The position numbers and the translations under genes were made by a program. Source: Pseudosulfitobacter koreensis (GTDB lineage Bacteria > Pseudomonadota > Alphaproteobacteria > Rhodobacterales > Rhodobacteraceae). Taken from it: DNA of 64,000 nucleotides. Under the pieces are notes generated by a model that saw only the letters and a program-made list of their open reading frames with translations, ran no database searches and was not told where the DNA came from. The DNA lies in contig NZ_JANKJG010000004.1 of the NCBI RefSeq assembly GCF_024733015.1, positions 124,001-188,000 of the forward strand. Reading direction: 5' to 3'. Shown here in pieces: positions 28,379 through 39,528 of the stretch (position 1 is the stretch's first letter; each line of letters opens with the position of its first letter).

Positions 28379-28416
28379 CAAGAGGCAGGCCCGTTGCGGC
28401 CTGCCTCTTGCGTTTT
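28379..28416 (+). terminator. Rho-independent terminator after pntB
   Basis: A 13-bp stem CAAGAGGCAGGCC/GGCCTGCCTCTTG (28379-28391 with 28398-28410) with a six-base loop, followed by CGTTTT. It lies 18 bp past the pntB stop. Confidence 0.9.
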
Positions 28417-28517
28417 CAGGGGCGCAGACTGCCCGGTATACATATGTATTCCGTAATGCTTTGATTTCGCTTGGCTTTTCGCTATCTTTTTGGCCGCACC
28501 TCGGTTACCTCTCTGTG

Positions 28518-28568
28518 CCAGCAGACTTGTCCCAGCAGACTTGTGCCAGCAGACTTGTGCCAGAAGAC
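28518..28568 (+). repeat. 14-bp tandem repeat upstream of the DUF3422 gene
   Basis: Three exact or nearly exact copies of CCAGCAGACTTGTG (28518-28531, 28532-28545, 28546-28559) and a partial fourth (28560-28568). They end 17 bp before the DUF3422 start codon. The unit is not a multiple of three, so it is unlikely to be coding. It may lie in the 5' leader. Confidence 0.75.
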
Positions 28569-28585
28569 ACCGACAGGAACGGACC

Positions 28586-29863
28586 ATGCCGCCAGTGAAC
28601 GACCACCCCCTGCGCCACCGCCTGACGTCGGAACTGCACGCGCGGCCCTTTCCGGTGCTGAACGCGCCTGCGATGGCCGCCTATCTTGCCATCAAGCACA
28701 GCCCCGATGACACGGCCCGCACCGCGGCGCTGGCGCATCTGATGCTGCTCCTGGACCATTACGGCGCACCGCGCCCCGATCCCGGCGCCACGCATTACTT
28801 CGGCGCGATGGGCAATTATACGATCAAATGGGAACAACATACCGAATTCGTCACCTACACCGTGTTCCAGACGGGGCTCAGCGACCGCCCCTTCGACCCC
28901 GCCGAATACGAGGTCTTCCCGCCGCACTGGCAGGATGCGATGCCCGGTGCGCGCATCACCTCGGCGCTGTTTCGCGTCATGCCGCGCCCTGCGGATGACG
29001 GGCAGATCATACCGCAGCTGGACGCCTGGCTGGTGCGCGAAAGCATCGCGGTGGCCGATGTGCTGGATGGCTCTGCCGTGGTCGCCTCGGACTTTCGCAT
29101 TGATCCGGCGGGGCACTTGCGTTTCGCGGTCTACGTCAGCGCCACCACCGGGCCGGGGCGCGTCGGGCGCATCGTGCAACGCCTGTCCGAGATCGAGACC
29201 TACAAATCCATGTCGCTGCTGGGCTTTGCCAAGACCCGCGAACTGGCGGGGCCGCTCAATGCGCTCGACACCCAGCTGAACGATCTGACCGAAACCATGC
29301 GCAGCCCCGACGCCCGCGCCGAAGAGACGCTGCACGCGCTGCTCGACGTCTCGGTGGCGCTCGAACAGCAGGGCGCGCGCTCGGCCTACCGCTTTGCCGC
29401 GACAGGTGCCTATGCGGCGCTGGTGGCCGAACGGATCGCCGTGCTGCGCGAGGCCCGGTTTCAGGGCCGCCAAAGCTTTGCCGAGTTCATGATGCGCCGC
29501 TACGAGCCTGCGATGCGCACCGTCAAGGCGACCGAGGCGCGGCTGCACGCGATGTCGGCCCGCGCCATCCGCGCATCCGAGCTGTTGCGCACGCAGGTCG
29601 ATGTCGATCGCTCGGCGCAGAACCAGGCGATCCTTGCCAGCATGGACCGCCGCGCCGATCTGCAACTGCGCCTGCAACGCACGGTCGAGGGGCTGTCGGT
29701 GGTCGCGGTCAGCTATTACGCGGTGTCGCTGGCAGGCTACCTTCTGTACCCGCTGGCCGACTATCTGGGCATCGGCAAGGGCATGATGACCGCCGCCGTG
29801 ACCCTGCCGGTGATCGGGCTGGTCTGGCTGCTGCTGAGCCGGATCAAGCGGCACGTCGCTTAG
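28586..29863 (+). CDS. DUF3422 family membrane-anchored protein
   Basis: A 425-residue protein with the DUF3422 architecture. The N-terminal domain begins HPLRHRLTSELHARPFPVL, with HYGAPRPDPGATHYF and KWEQHTEFVTYT segments. A long helical, probably coiled-coil, central part follows. Two C-terminal transmembrane helices (about 368-420) precede a basic tail (SRIKRHVA). The large N-terminal part is presumably cytoplasmic. The family function is unknown. The ATG at 28586 starts the conserved domain. The gene stands alone, preceded by a 14-bp tandem repeat. Confidence 0.87.
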   Translation: MPPVNDHPLRHRLTSELHARPFPVLNAPAMAAYLAIKHSPDDTARTAALAHLMLLLDHYGAPRPDPGATHYFGAMGNYTIKWEQHTEFVTYTVFQTGLSDRPFDPAEYEVFPPHWQDAMPGARITSALFRVMPRPADDGQIIPQLDAWLVRESIAVADVLDGSAVVASDFRIDPAGHLRFAVYVSATTGPGRVGRIVQRLSEIETYKSMSLLGFAKTRELAGPLNALDTQLNDLTETMRSPDARAEETLHALLDVSVALEQQGARSAYRFAATGAYAALVAERIAVLREARFQGRQSFAEFMMRRYEPAMRTVKATEARLHAMSARAIRASELLRTQVDVDRSAQNQAILASMDRRADLQLRLQRTVEGLSVVAVSYYAVSLAGYLLYPLADYLGIGKGMMTAAVTLPVIGLVWLLLSRIKRHVA

Positions 29864-29934
29864 GGGGATTTGGCGGATACGTCTAAAATCCCGTGCAAAC
29901 GGCGGCGCGGGATTAAGCGGATGGCAAACCGCTC

Positions 29935-30852
29935 GTGGCAATCCTGTCGCCTATGGGCGTCAGGGCAGGACATTTTCGCGCAACGCAAGCCACGGCAGAG
30001 GCACAGGGCGGCTGGACGCGCAATCTGCACCGCCACCGCGCGGTCTACGTGCCACGCGGCCCGCTGTTGCTGGTCAGCTTCGACACGATGGATGCCCATC
30101 TGAACCCGGCCCCTCGCAGGCCATGGGCCTGGGACCTCGCCGAGACTGCGGGCTGGTCGCACCTGGGGCTGATGACCGGGCCGCGCAACGACTGGTACAG
30201 GCAGCGCGCGGTCTTCGACTTCTTCGACGGGTTGTGCGACAGCGGCTTTTTCCACCGCTTCGACGATGTGGTGTTCTACGGCAGTTCGATGGGCGGCTTT
30301 GCCGCCTGCACCTTCGTCGCCGCAGCACCGGGTGCGCGGGTGGTGGCGATCAGCCCGCAATCGACCCTGCTGCGCACATGCGTCCCGTTCGAGCGGCGCT
30401 ATCCCATGGGGCTGCGGCACGGCGACTGGGAAGACCCCCGCTATCTGGATGCCGCAGGCTGTCTGCAACTGGTGCGCAGTGCCGTGGTGCTGGTCGACCC
30501 CTGCCATGCGGTCGACGCGGCCCATGTGGCGCGTCTTCCCGACACGCGGCTGGCCGTGCTGCGCTGCCCGCACATGGGGCACCGCATCCCGCATCATCTG
30601 GCGCAGATGGGCGGCTTTGGCGGGCTGATGCGTGAGGTGATCGAAGGGCAGGGCGACCGCCGGGGCTTTGCCCGGCACCTGCGCCGCCGCAAGGTATCAG
30701 CCAGCTATCACAAGGCCCTGATCAAGGCGGCATTGGCGCGCGGGCATCCTGCACTGGCGGGGCAGGTGCTGGCCCGTTACCGCAGGTTGCCCGACGCACC
30801 GCCGCTGCCGCATCTGGCGCGCCGGTTGCGTCTGGTCGCCAACAGCGCCTAG
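29935..30852 (+). CDS. Alpha/beta-hydrolase-like protein of unknown substrate
   Basis: A protein of up to 305 residues. It has a nucleophile elbow VVFYGSSMGGFAA (GxSxG at 116-120, Ser118) after two predicted strands (LLLVSFDT and HLGLMTG), as in alpha/beta hydrolases. A possible catalytic His lies in CPHMGHRIPHHL. Related roseobacter proteins often carry the name phosphoadenosine phosphosulfate reductase, which the sequence does not support. The start is uncertain: GTG at 29935 or ATG at 29953. The stop overlaps the convergent permease gene by 4 bp. The basic C-terminal tail is unusual for the fold. Confidence 0.65.
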   Translation: MAILSPMGVRAGHFRATQATAEAQGGWTRNLHRHRAVYVPRGPLLLVSFDTMDAHLNPAPRRPWAWDLAETAGWSHLGLMTGPRNDWYRQRAVFDFFDGLCDSGFFHRFDDVVFYGSSMGGFAACTFVAAAPGARVVAISPQSTLLRTCVPFERRYPMGLRHGDWEDPRYLDAAGCLQLVRSAVVLVDPCHAVDAAHVARLPDTRLAVLRCPHMGHRIPHHLAQMGGFGGLMREVIEGQGDRRGFARHLRRRKVSASYHKALIKAALARGHPALAGQVLARYRRLPDAPPLPHLARRLRLVANSA

Positions 30853-31850
30853 CGTCCGCGAATGCGCGGGTCCAGCGCGTCGCGCAGCCCGTCGCCCAGA
30901 TAGTTCACCGACAGCACCGTCAGCGAAATCGCCACGCCGGGCAGCAGCACGCGCTCGGGAAACTGCTCCATCCGTTGCACCGCATCCGCCAGCAGCTTGC
31001 CCCATGTGGGAAAGTCCGACGGAAAGCCGACGCCAAGAAACGACAGCGCACTTTCGGTGATGATCGCGGTCGCCAGACCCAGCGTCGCCGACACGGTGAT
31101 CGGAGAGATCACGTTGGGCAGCAGGTGGCGGCGGATGATCTTTGAATTCTTGGTCCCGATGGAGCGCGCCGCCAGGATGAACTCGCGCTCCTTCAGCGCC
31201 AGGATGTCGCCCCGCACGATCCGCGCCGTCTGCATCCATGATGTGATGCCGACCACGCCGACGATCAGGATGAACATGCCCGTCTCGGGGCCGAAGTTGG
31301 CGCGCAGCGGCTGGCGGAACAGGGTCACCGCCACCAGCAGCAGCGGCAGGATCGGCAGGCTCAGCACCAGATCGGTAAAGCGCATCAGCCAGAAGTCCGC
31401 GCGGCGGAAATAGCCCGCGACCACGCCGACAAAGGTGCCGATGACCAGCGCCAGGATCATCGCGGCCCAGCCCACGGCCATCGACGCGCGGCCGCCCTTG
31501 ATCATGGTCGCCAGCAGATCGCGGCCCAGCTGGTCGGTGCCGAAGGGATGCGCCCACGCGGCCTTGGCGTCGCCATCCCAGATCAGCGTCCAGACCGGGC
31601 GCATGTCCTTGGCGCGGATGTCCAGCTTCTGCGCATCCAGCGTCCACAGGAACGGCCCGATCAGCACGAAAAGCGTGATGAAGATCAGGAAACCGCCGCC
31701 GAACATCGCACCCTTGTGGTGCTTGAACTGGTCCCAGACGTCACGCCACTGGCTGCGGGGCGGGGCCATCGGCCCCTTGTCCTGCAACGCGCCAAGTGCT
31801 TGGTCGTCGATCTCGGGGTCTGGCCCGGACACGAGGGGTTGGTCAGTCAT
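30849..31850 (-). CDS. Peptide-type ABC transporter permease (OppC/DppC-like)
   Basis: Inner-membrane permease of 333 residues, second of the pair. An N-terminal cytoplasmic stretch and first helix (about 45-70) are followed by a periplasmic loop. Five more helices follow, with the EAA loop at about residues 212-232 (ILALKEREFILAARSIGT). GTDQLGRD is the OppC-type signature. The ATG at 31850 begins MTDQP; it overlaps the upstream permease by 8 bp, a strong coupling sign. It works with the other permease, the binding protein at 32990 and probably the ATPase at 34985. Confidence 0.92.
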   Translation of the reverse strand: MTDQPLVSGPDPEIDDQALGALQDKGPMAPPRSQWRDVWDQFKHHKGAMFGGGFLIFITLFVLIGPFLWTLDAQKLDIRAKDMRPVWTLIWDGDAKAAWAHPFGTDQLGRDLLATMIKGGRASMAVGWAAMILALVIGTFVGVVAGYFRRADFWLMRFTDLVLSLPILPLLLVAVTLFRQPLRANFGPETGMFILIVGVVGITSWMQTARIVRGDILALKEREFILAARSIGTKNSKIIRRHLLPNVISPITVSATLGLATAIITESALSFLGVGFPSDFPTWGKLLADAVQRMEQFPERVLLPGVAISLTVLSVNYLGDGLRDALDPRIRGR

Positions 31851-32880
31851 AGCGGATCCTCGGGTCGAGCACGCCGTAAAGCACATCGGCGATCAGGTTG
31901 AACAGAACGATCAGGATGGCGAAAATGAACGTCAGCGTCATCACCGTCGGAATGTCGTTGGCAAAAAGCGCGATCAGCAGCTGATAGCCGATGCCGTTCA
32001 CGCCGAACACGTTCTCGGTGATGATCGCACCGCCAAAGATCGCAGGAATACCCAGCGCGATCACGGTAACCACCGGGATCATCGAGTTGCGCAACACATG
32101 GACCATGACCACGACGCCCTCGCGCAGACCCTTGGCGCGGGCGGTGCGCACATAGTCCTGACCCAGGTTGTCCAGCATCGCGGACCGCATGTAGCGGCTG
32201 ATCTGCGCCGTGGTCTGCAACGCCAGAACCATCACCGGCAGCACCATCTGCTTCAGCTGGTAGACAAAGGTGTCCCAATCGACCACCTCGTGCACGGTGT
32301 TGTAGTTCGACGGCAGCCAGCCCAGTTGCACCGCAAAGATCACGATCAGCAGCGGGCCGGTGAAAAACGGCGGGATCGAAAAGCCGACCATCGTGATGAA
32401 CGTGCCGGTCTGGTCAAAGACTGAATAGTGCCGATAGGCCGAATAGATGCCGATGGGCAGCGCGATCAGCACGCCGACGATATAGGCCATGCCGACGACC
32501 CAGATCGTCTGCGGCATGGATTGCACCACCAGATCCATCACCGGGCCGCGCGTCTGCCAGGAGATCATGCGCAGCCGACCATCATAAAGCGAAGTATCCG
32601 GCAGCCAGCCCAGCAAGGTGCTGTCTCGGGTCAGCCAGTCGATAAAGACCTGCGGCTCAACCCAGAAGAACTGCACCATCCACTTCCAGTATTGAACGTA
32701 CAGCGGCTCGCCCAGGCCCAGGGCGATCCGCATCTTCTCCTTGACCTCGGGCGGCACCGTCAGCGGCACCTGCGCCATCGGGTCGCCGGGAGCGAGTTGC
32801 AGCAAGAGGAAAATGACGAGGCTGATGAACAAAAGCGTCGGGATCGACAGGATCAACCGGCGGATTGCGAAGGTAATCAT
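31843..32880 (-). CDS. Peptide-type ABC transporter permease (OppB/DppB-like)
   Basis: Inner-membrane permease of 345 residues, first of the pair. The N-terminal helix (residues 9-30) is followed by the conserved LAPGDP motif (about 30-35) found in OppB/DppB proteins. A long periplasmic insert follows (about 50-115), then five helices with an EAA loop (DYVRTARAKGL). It is preceded by the binding-protein gene on the same strand, separated by 109 bp that holds two small hairpins. It overlaps the oppC-like gene by 8 bp. Confidence 0.92.
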   Translation of the reverse strand: MITFAIRRLILSIPTLLFISLVIFLLLQLAPGDPMAQVPLTVPPEVKEKMRIALGLGEPLYVQYWKWMVQFFWVEPQVFIDWLTRDSTLLGWLPDTSLYDGRLRMISWQTRGPVMDLVVQSMPQTIWVVGMAYIVGVLIALPIGIYSAYRHYSVFDQTGTFITMVGFSIPPFFTGPLLIVIFAVQLGWLPSNYNTVHEVVDWDTFVYQLKQMVLPVMVLALQTTAQISRYMRSAMLDNLGQDYVRTARAKGLREGVVVMVHVLRNSMIPVVTVIALGIPAIFGGAIITENVFGVNGIGYQLLIALFANDIPTVMTLTFIFAILIVLFNLIADVLYGVLDPRIRYD

Positions 32881-32931
32881 GAATGCGGCGCCTTTGTGCG
32901 TCAGTCTTGTTTATTGCGACCCTGTCCCGAG

Positions 32932-32968
32932 GGCCGAGAGGCCGTGCCCCCCTTCGGAAAGAAAGGGG
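32932..32968 (-). promoter_or_regulatory. Hairpins between binding-protein and permease genes
   Basis: Two adjacent inverted repeats lie in the 109-bp gap: GGCC (32932-32935 with 32940-32943) and CCCCTT/AAGGGG (32949-32954 with 32963-32968). There is no T run on the minus strand. Such structures after ABC binding-protein genes often stabilise the upstream message or limit read-through. That role is inferred. Confidence 0.4.
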
Positions 32969-32989
32969 ACACGACAACCATATGACCGA

Positions 32990-34708
32990 TTATTCGGTGC
33001 GATACCAGTCGCCGACATTCCACAGCTCGGAATCCCAGACGTTCAGCACGACACCGCCCAAGGAATTGGCATGTGCCGAGACGCGCGCACGGTTGACCAG
33101 CGGGACGATGGTGTATGTCTCCTTGGTCAGCATGTCGTTCATCTTCTTGGCCAGCGCGCTGCGCTCTTCCAGATCACCGGTGCGGCCCAGCTCGTCGATC
33201 ATGGCGTCATAGGCCGGATCGCAGAAGCGGTTGATGTTCTCACCCTGCCACTGGCTCGATGGCTTGGGCTCGTTGCCGCAACGATAGGCCGACAGATACT
33301 GCTGCGGATCGGTGCCGTTGAAGGTGTTGGCGTACATTTCCACGTCCGCATAGAACTTCTGGAACGTGTCGGGCGAACCGGGGTCACCACCAAAGAACAC
33401 GGAACCGTCCAGGTTGCGCAATTCGGTCTCGACACCGATCTGGCTCCACCAATCCTTGATCAGCGCCTGAAAGTCCTGACGGACGGCGTTGGTCGATGTC
33501 TGGTACAGCAGCGACAGCTTCATGCCGTCCTTTTCACGCACGCCGTCACCGTCGCTGTCGGTCCAGCCGGCATCTTCCAGCAGGGCCTTGGCGCCTTCGA
33601 TGTCCTGCACCAGGCAGTCGGTGTTGTCGGACGCATAGATCGCGGGCGCAGGCACCAGGTTACAGGTCGGCGCACCGGCCTGGCCATAGCCCACTTCGGT
33701 CAGCAGGTCGCGGTCGATGGCCATCGACAGCGCCTTGCGCACCTTGACGTCGCTCAGGATCGGGTGGGGTTCCGCCACTGTCGCGCGTGTTTCGGGCGGC
33801 AGATCGGGCGAGGGGTTGGTCAGGTTCATCTCGATCCGCTCAAGCAGCGGGCCGAAACCGGTGATCGCCTTGCCGTAGCCTGCCGCTTCCATCTTGGCGA
33901 TGACGTCGGGGGCCAGTTGCAGGTTCCAGGCGTAATCGAATTCGCCGGTTTCCAGAACCGCACGACCGGCCGAGTTCGCGTCGCCGCCACCTTTCAGGGT
34001 GACCGATGCGAAGGCGGGCTTGCCCTCTTCACGGTAGTTCTCGTTGGCTTCGTACTGGATCACGTCGTTCGGCTTGAAGTCGGCCACCTTGAACGGGCCG
34101 GTGCCGATGGGGTTATAGTTGGCGTCCGTGCACTCGGGGGCCTTGGCACCCAGGCAGTCGGCGAACTGTGCGGCCTGAATGATCGGGGACTGACCACCGA
34201 CAAAGGGGCCATAGGGGTTCGGCTTGGGCTGGTTGAACGTGACCTTGACGGTCTGGTCGTCCACCGCCTCGACGGTTTCGACACCTTCAAAGAACGCGCC
34301 CTGCGCACAGCCGCCTTCGGGGTGCATGCAGTATTCAGCGGTGAACTTCACGTCGGCGGAGGTGACCGGCGTACCATCGGACCACACCAGACCTTCCTTG
34401 ATCTTCCAGGTGATGGTGGTCAGGTCTTCGGACACGCCACCGTTGGCGACGGTCGGCACTTCTTCCGCAAGGAAGGGCACCATTTCACCGGTCTCGTTGT
34501 AGCGCGCCAGCGGTTCCAGAACCAGCGAGGAGGCCTCGATGTCCTTGGTGCCGCCCGACAGGAACGGGTTCAGAATCGACGGGGCCTGCCAATAGAGGAT
34601 TTTCACCTCGCCATCGCGGCCACGCTCGCCTTGGTGGGCATCAGCCATTGCCATCGGAGCGAAGGCAAAGCTGGCAGCCGCGCCGAGCATTAGGGTCTTG
34701 AGTTTCAT
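32990..34708 (-). CDS. Peptide-type ABC transporter substrate-binding protein
   Basis: Periplasmic binding protein of cluster C (SBP_bac_5 family), 572 residues. The signal peptide spans residues 1-22, ending AMAMA before DAHQG. The body contains WKIKEGLVWSDGTPVTSADV and the NPIGTGPFKVADF segment, hallmarks of the DppA/OppA group. Cysteine pairs (YCMHPEGGC; CLGAKAPEC) suggest disulfides. The ligand is likely a peptide or acylated amino acid but cannot be read from sequence. The start at 34708 follows AAGGAG. It is the first gene of the transporter operon and diverges from the ATPase gene. Confidence 0.93.
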   Translation of the reverse strand: MKLKTLMLGAAASFAFAPMAMADAHQGERGRDGEVKILYWQAPSILNPFLSGGTKDIEASSLVLEPLARYNETGEMVPFLAEEVPTVANGGVSEDLTTITWKIKEGLVWSDGTPVTSADVKFTAEYCMHPEGGCAQGAFFEGVETVEAVDDQTVKVTFNQPKPNPYGPFVGGQSPIIQAAQFADCLGAKAPECTDANYNPIGTGPFKVADFKPNDVIQYEANENYREEGKPAFASVTLKGGGDANSAGRAVLETGEFDYAWNLQLAPDVIAKMEAAGYGKAITGFGPLLERIEMNLTNPSPDLPPETRATVAEPHPILSDVKVRKALSMAIDRDLLTEVGYGQAGAPTCNLVPAPAIYASDNTDCLVQDIEGAKALLEDAGWTDSDGDGVREKDGMKLSLLYQTSTNAVRQDFQALIKDWWSQIGVETELRNLDGSVFFGGDPGSPDTFQKFYADVEMYANTFNGTDPQQYLSAYRCGNEPKPSSQWQGENINRFCDPAYDAMIDELGRTGDLEERSALAKKMNDMLTKETYTIVPLVNRARVSAHANSLGGVVLNVWDSELWNVGDWYRTE

Positions 34709-34984
34709 AACATACTCCTTGTTGGACACATGTTTTGTGTCTTTGGCGTGACCCATTTTCGGGCGCACGCAGTGTAGCGTCGGTTGGGTCTTGTATTTAC
34801 CTAGCGTAACCAAGCCATTAGAGTGACTTTTCTCGCACGCCCCCCTGACGAATGACCACATCGAAACAGACTTTACGGAAAAAGCAACCCTTGAGATGCC
34901 CGTTAAATGTGCAAACGTCGGGATGCGTTTGACAGTGCCTGAACAATGGTCTTAGCGTTGATTTCAAAACAGCCGGGGAAACAT

Positions 34985-36820
<1,836 letters not shown>

Positions 36821-36821
36821 A

Positions 36822-37985
36822 ATGCCTGACCGTCTAAGCCCTCTGGATCTGATGACCAAGCTCATCAGTTTCCCCACCGTCTCGCGCGACACCAACCTGC
36901 CGCTGATCGACTGGGTCGAGGCCTATCTTGCCTCGCATGGCATCACCGCCCACCGCTGGCCCGACCCCGACCAGCCGCACAAGGCGGCGCTCTTCGCGCA
37001 CGTCGGTCCCTGGGTCGAGGGGGCTGTGGTGCTCTCGGGTCACACGGACGTGGTGCCCGTCGACGGCCAGCCCTGGGACAGCGACCCCTGGACCGTGACC
37101 GAACGCGACGGCAAATATTACGGGCGCGGCACCTGCGACATGAAGGGCTTCGACGCGCTGGCGATCTGGGCCCTGGTCGAGGCGCACTACGCGCAGGTGA
37201 AACGCCCGCTGCAACTGGCGCTCAGCTTCGACGAGGAAATCGGCTGCACCGGCGCGCCGCCGATGATCGAGGCGATGCAGCCCGTGCTGCCCAAGGGCGA
37301 GCTGGTGATCGTGGGCGAGCCGTCGATGCTGCAGGCGGTGACCGGCCACAAGGGCGGGCAGGGGTTCGACACCCACGTGATCGGCTTCGAGGTGCATTCG
37401 TCGATCCTGCACACCGGGGTCTCCGCGATCCTCGAAGGCGCAAAGATCATCGACTTCGCCAACCAGCGCAACGCCGAGAATTTCGGCAATCCGCCCACAG
37501 CACTTGGTGCGATGTTCGAGCCGCCCGTGACCACATGGCACGTGGGCCAGATCAGCGGCGGCACCGCGCACAACATCACCGCCAAGGATTGCCGCTTTTC
37601 GATGGATTTCCGCGCCGTGCCCGGTGACGACCCCGTGGCGCTCAAGGAGTCCTATCTCGAACATGTCCGCACCATCGAGGCGCGGATGCAGACCGTCCAC
37701 CCCGACGCGCGCGTCGAGATTTCCGAGCGCTTTTCAGTGCCCCCGCTCAAGCCCGAGGAAAACGGCGCGGCAGAGACCCTCGTGCGCCAGATCACCGGCG
37801 ACAACGGCGGCCACGTGGTCAGCTACGGCACAGAGGCGGGCCAGTTCCAGGCGGCGGGCTATTCGGCGGTGGTCTGCGGTCCGGGCGACATCGCACAGGC
37901 GCACCAGCCGAACGAATTCATCACCGTCGCGCAGTTCGATCTGGGTCACCAGTTCATGCACGATCTGGTCGAGCGTCTGGGCTGA
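36822..37985 (+). CDS. argE: Acetylornithine deacetylase/ArgE-type M20 deacylase
   Basis: A dinuclear zinc M20 peptidase of 387 residues. The metal ligands are visible as GHTDVVPVDG, GTCDMKGFDA and the catalytic FDEEIGCTG, with a final His in IAQAHQPNEF. The sequence best fits acetylornithine deacetylase, which releases acetate from N-acetylornithine. Because it starts 1 bp after the peptide transporter ATPase, it may instead act on N-acyl amino acids brought in by that transporter. Arginine synthesis and amide catabolism are both possible. Confidence 0.85.
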   Translation: MPDRLSPLDLMTKLISFPTVSRDTNLPLIDWVEAYLASHGITAHRWPDPDQPHKAALFAHVGPWVEGAVVLSGHTDVVPVDGQPWDSDPWTVTERDGKYYGRGTCDMKGFDALAIWALVEAHYAQVKRPLQLALSFDEEIGCTGAPPMIEAMQPVLPKGELVIVGEPSMLQAVTGHKGGQGFDTHVIGFEVHSSILHTGVSAILEGAKIIDFANQRNAENFGNPPTALGAMFEPPVTTWHVGQISGGTAHNITAKDCRFSMDFRAVPGDDPVALKESYLEHVRTIEARMQTVHPDARVEISERFSVPPLKPEENGAAETLVRQITGDNGGHVVSYGTEAGQFQAAGYSAVVCGPGDIAQAHQPNEFITVAQFDLGHQFMHDLVERLG

Positions 37986-38165
37986 ACCACCGCGAAGCGC
38001 GCCGTCCATATCGGCTAAATGCTTCTACCAAAACGAGAATGTGAGCCAAATTTGCCATACACTTCGGCAACCGAACTATATTTGTTTCCCTAGCGGCACT
38101 CTGGAATTGAAACTTGGAAACCGACTGTTATCAGATCATCAACAGTTGTTTTTTCGAGGTGCACA

Positions 38166-39383
38166 GTGCGAACTTATCCAATTCCCTTCAACGAGGAGGC
38201 CCGCCTCCGGTCGGTCTTTTCGGTCCCCGGTTTCACCGAGGCGAACACAGCCGTGTTCGACGCAATCTGCGAGGCGACGCGCAAGCTGCTGGGCTGTCCG
38301 ATCGCCCATATCAGCGTCATCGAAGATGATACCCAATGGTACAAAAGCGTGGTCGGCATCGCACTCGAGCGGATGCCGAAGAACAACAGCTTCTGCACCC
38401 ACACGATCATGTCCGGCCAACCGATGGTCGTCCCCGACCTCAGCAAGGACCCGCGTTTCGAAAATCACCCGATGGTCGCCGAGGGCGGTCCCGGTGCCCG
38501 GTTCTACGCCGGTGTGCCGCTGATCCTGTCATCGGGCCAGCGTTTCGGCAGCCTGTGCGGGCTGGATCTGGTGCCGCACGATGCGCCGAGCGATCAGCAG
38601 ATGGCCATCCTGGAAGACCTCGGTTGCGCCGTCGTCGCAGCATTGGAAGCAGTGCCACCGAAGCCGGTCAGCCAGACACCGGACGAGGCGGTGCAGTCCA
38701 CCTTCATCACCCTGATCGGCCATGAATTCCGCACCCCTCTGACGATCCTTTCCGGCAGCCTCAAGATGCTGGACGCCATGGCCCAAAACGGCGCGAACAA
38801 ATCGCTGCTCAGTTCCGCCTACAGATCGGCCGAGCAGCTCATGGGCCTCGTTGAGACGATCATCACCTTCAGCAATGCCTCGACCGGAGAGCTGCGTCTG
38901 AACGAAACGTTTGCAGGGTTCGAGCATATCACCAAGAGCGTCGCGGACCTCGTGCTGCCGGGGCCCGATGGCACGTTGAAGTCCATACGCTTCGCCGACA
39001 ACCTGCTGACCCTGCCGGTCTACATGGACCCCGAGCAGATCAAACTGGCCCTGAACGCGCTGGCGCTGAACGCGATCAACCACGGCGGCGACGAGATCAC
39101 GGTGGCCAGCCGTCTGGATGCTGCAGGCAACATCGAGCTGTCGATCACCGACAACGGCGCTCTCGACATGAACGTCGAGCTGGCAAAGCTCTACGAGCCC
39201 TTCGTCGTCGGCGGCGACATCGACCAGCGCGACACGCGCGGCGGTCTGGGGCTGGGTCTGCCGTTGACGCGCAAGCTGGTGGAACTGCACGGCGGCGAAT
39301 TCGAGGTCGAAGCCTCCGAGAACCGCACCACCGCGATCATCCGGCTGCCGGCATGGCGCGCAAGGACGGCGCAGGTCGCCTGA
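38166..39383 (+). CDS. Cytoplasmic GAF-domain sensor histidine kinase
   Basis: A 405-residue soluble histidine kinase. The N-terminal GAF domain (about 20-160) shows ISVIEDDTQWYKS, the FCTHTIMSGQPMVVPD segment and GVPLILSSGQRFGSLCG. Next is a HisKA dimerisation domain with the phospho-acceptor His186 (IGHEFRTPL). The HATPase domain has N302, the DNG motif (329-331) and a GGLGLGLPL G-box (359-367). No transmembrane helix is present, so it senses an internal signal. The start is GTG at 38166. No response regulator is encoded nearby. A hairpin follows at 39396. Confidence 0.9.
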   Translation: MRTYPIPFNEEARLRSVFSVPGFTEANTAVFDAICEATRKLLGCPIAHISVIEDDTQWYKSVVGIALERMPKNNSFCTHTIMSGQPMVVPDLSKDPRFENHPMVAEGGPGARFYAGVPLILSSGQRFGSLCGLDLVPHDAPSDQQMAILEDLGCAVVAALEAVPPKPVSQTPDEAVQSTFITLIGHEFRTPLTILSGSLKMLDAMAQNGANKSLLSSAYRSAEQLMGLVETIITFSNASTGELRLNETFAGFEHITKSVADLVLPGPDGTLKSIRFADNLLTLPVYMDPEQIKLALNALALNAINHGGDEITVASRLDAAGNIELSITDNGALDMNVELAKLYEPFVVGGDIDQRDTRGGLGLGLPLTRKLVELHGGEFEVEASENRTTAIIRLPAWRARTAQVA

Positions 39384-39395
39384 CCCCACACAACC

Positions 39396-39421
39396 ACGCG
39401 CAGCTGACTTTGGCTGCGCGT
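39396..39421 (+). terminator. Hairpin after the histidine kinase gene
   Basis: A 9-bp stem ACGCGCAGC/GCTGCGCGT (39396-39404 and 39413-39421) with an eight-base loop, 12 bp past the stop codon. Only a weak T-rich tract follows (TTCAACCTTTGG), so termination may be partial. Confidence 0.55.
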
Positions 39422-39528
39422 TCAACCTTTGGTTTATTCGCCGAAAAATGAAGCATTTTTTCGCATGAAGCCTGCAAAGGATTTCACAGCGTCTTGCACC
39501 TGCCAATCCAGGGCGTAGGGTGCGCCGC

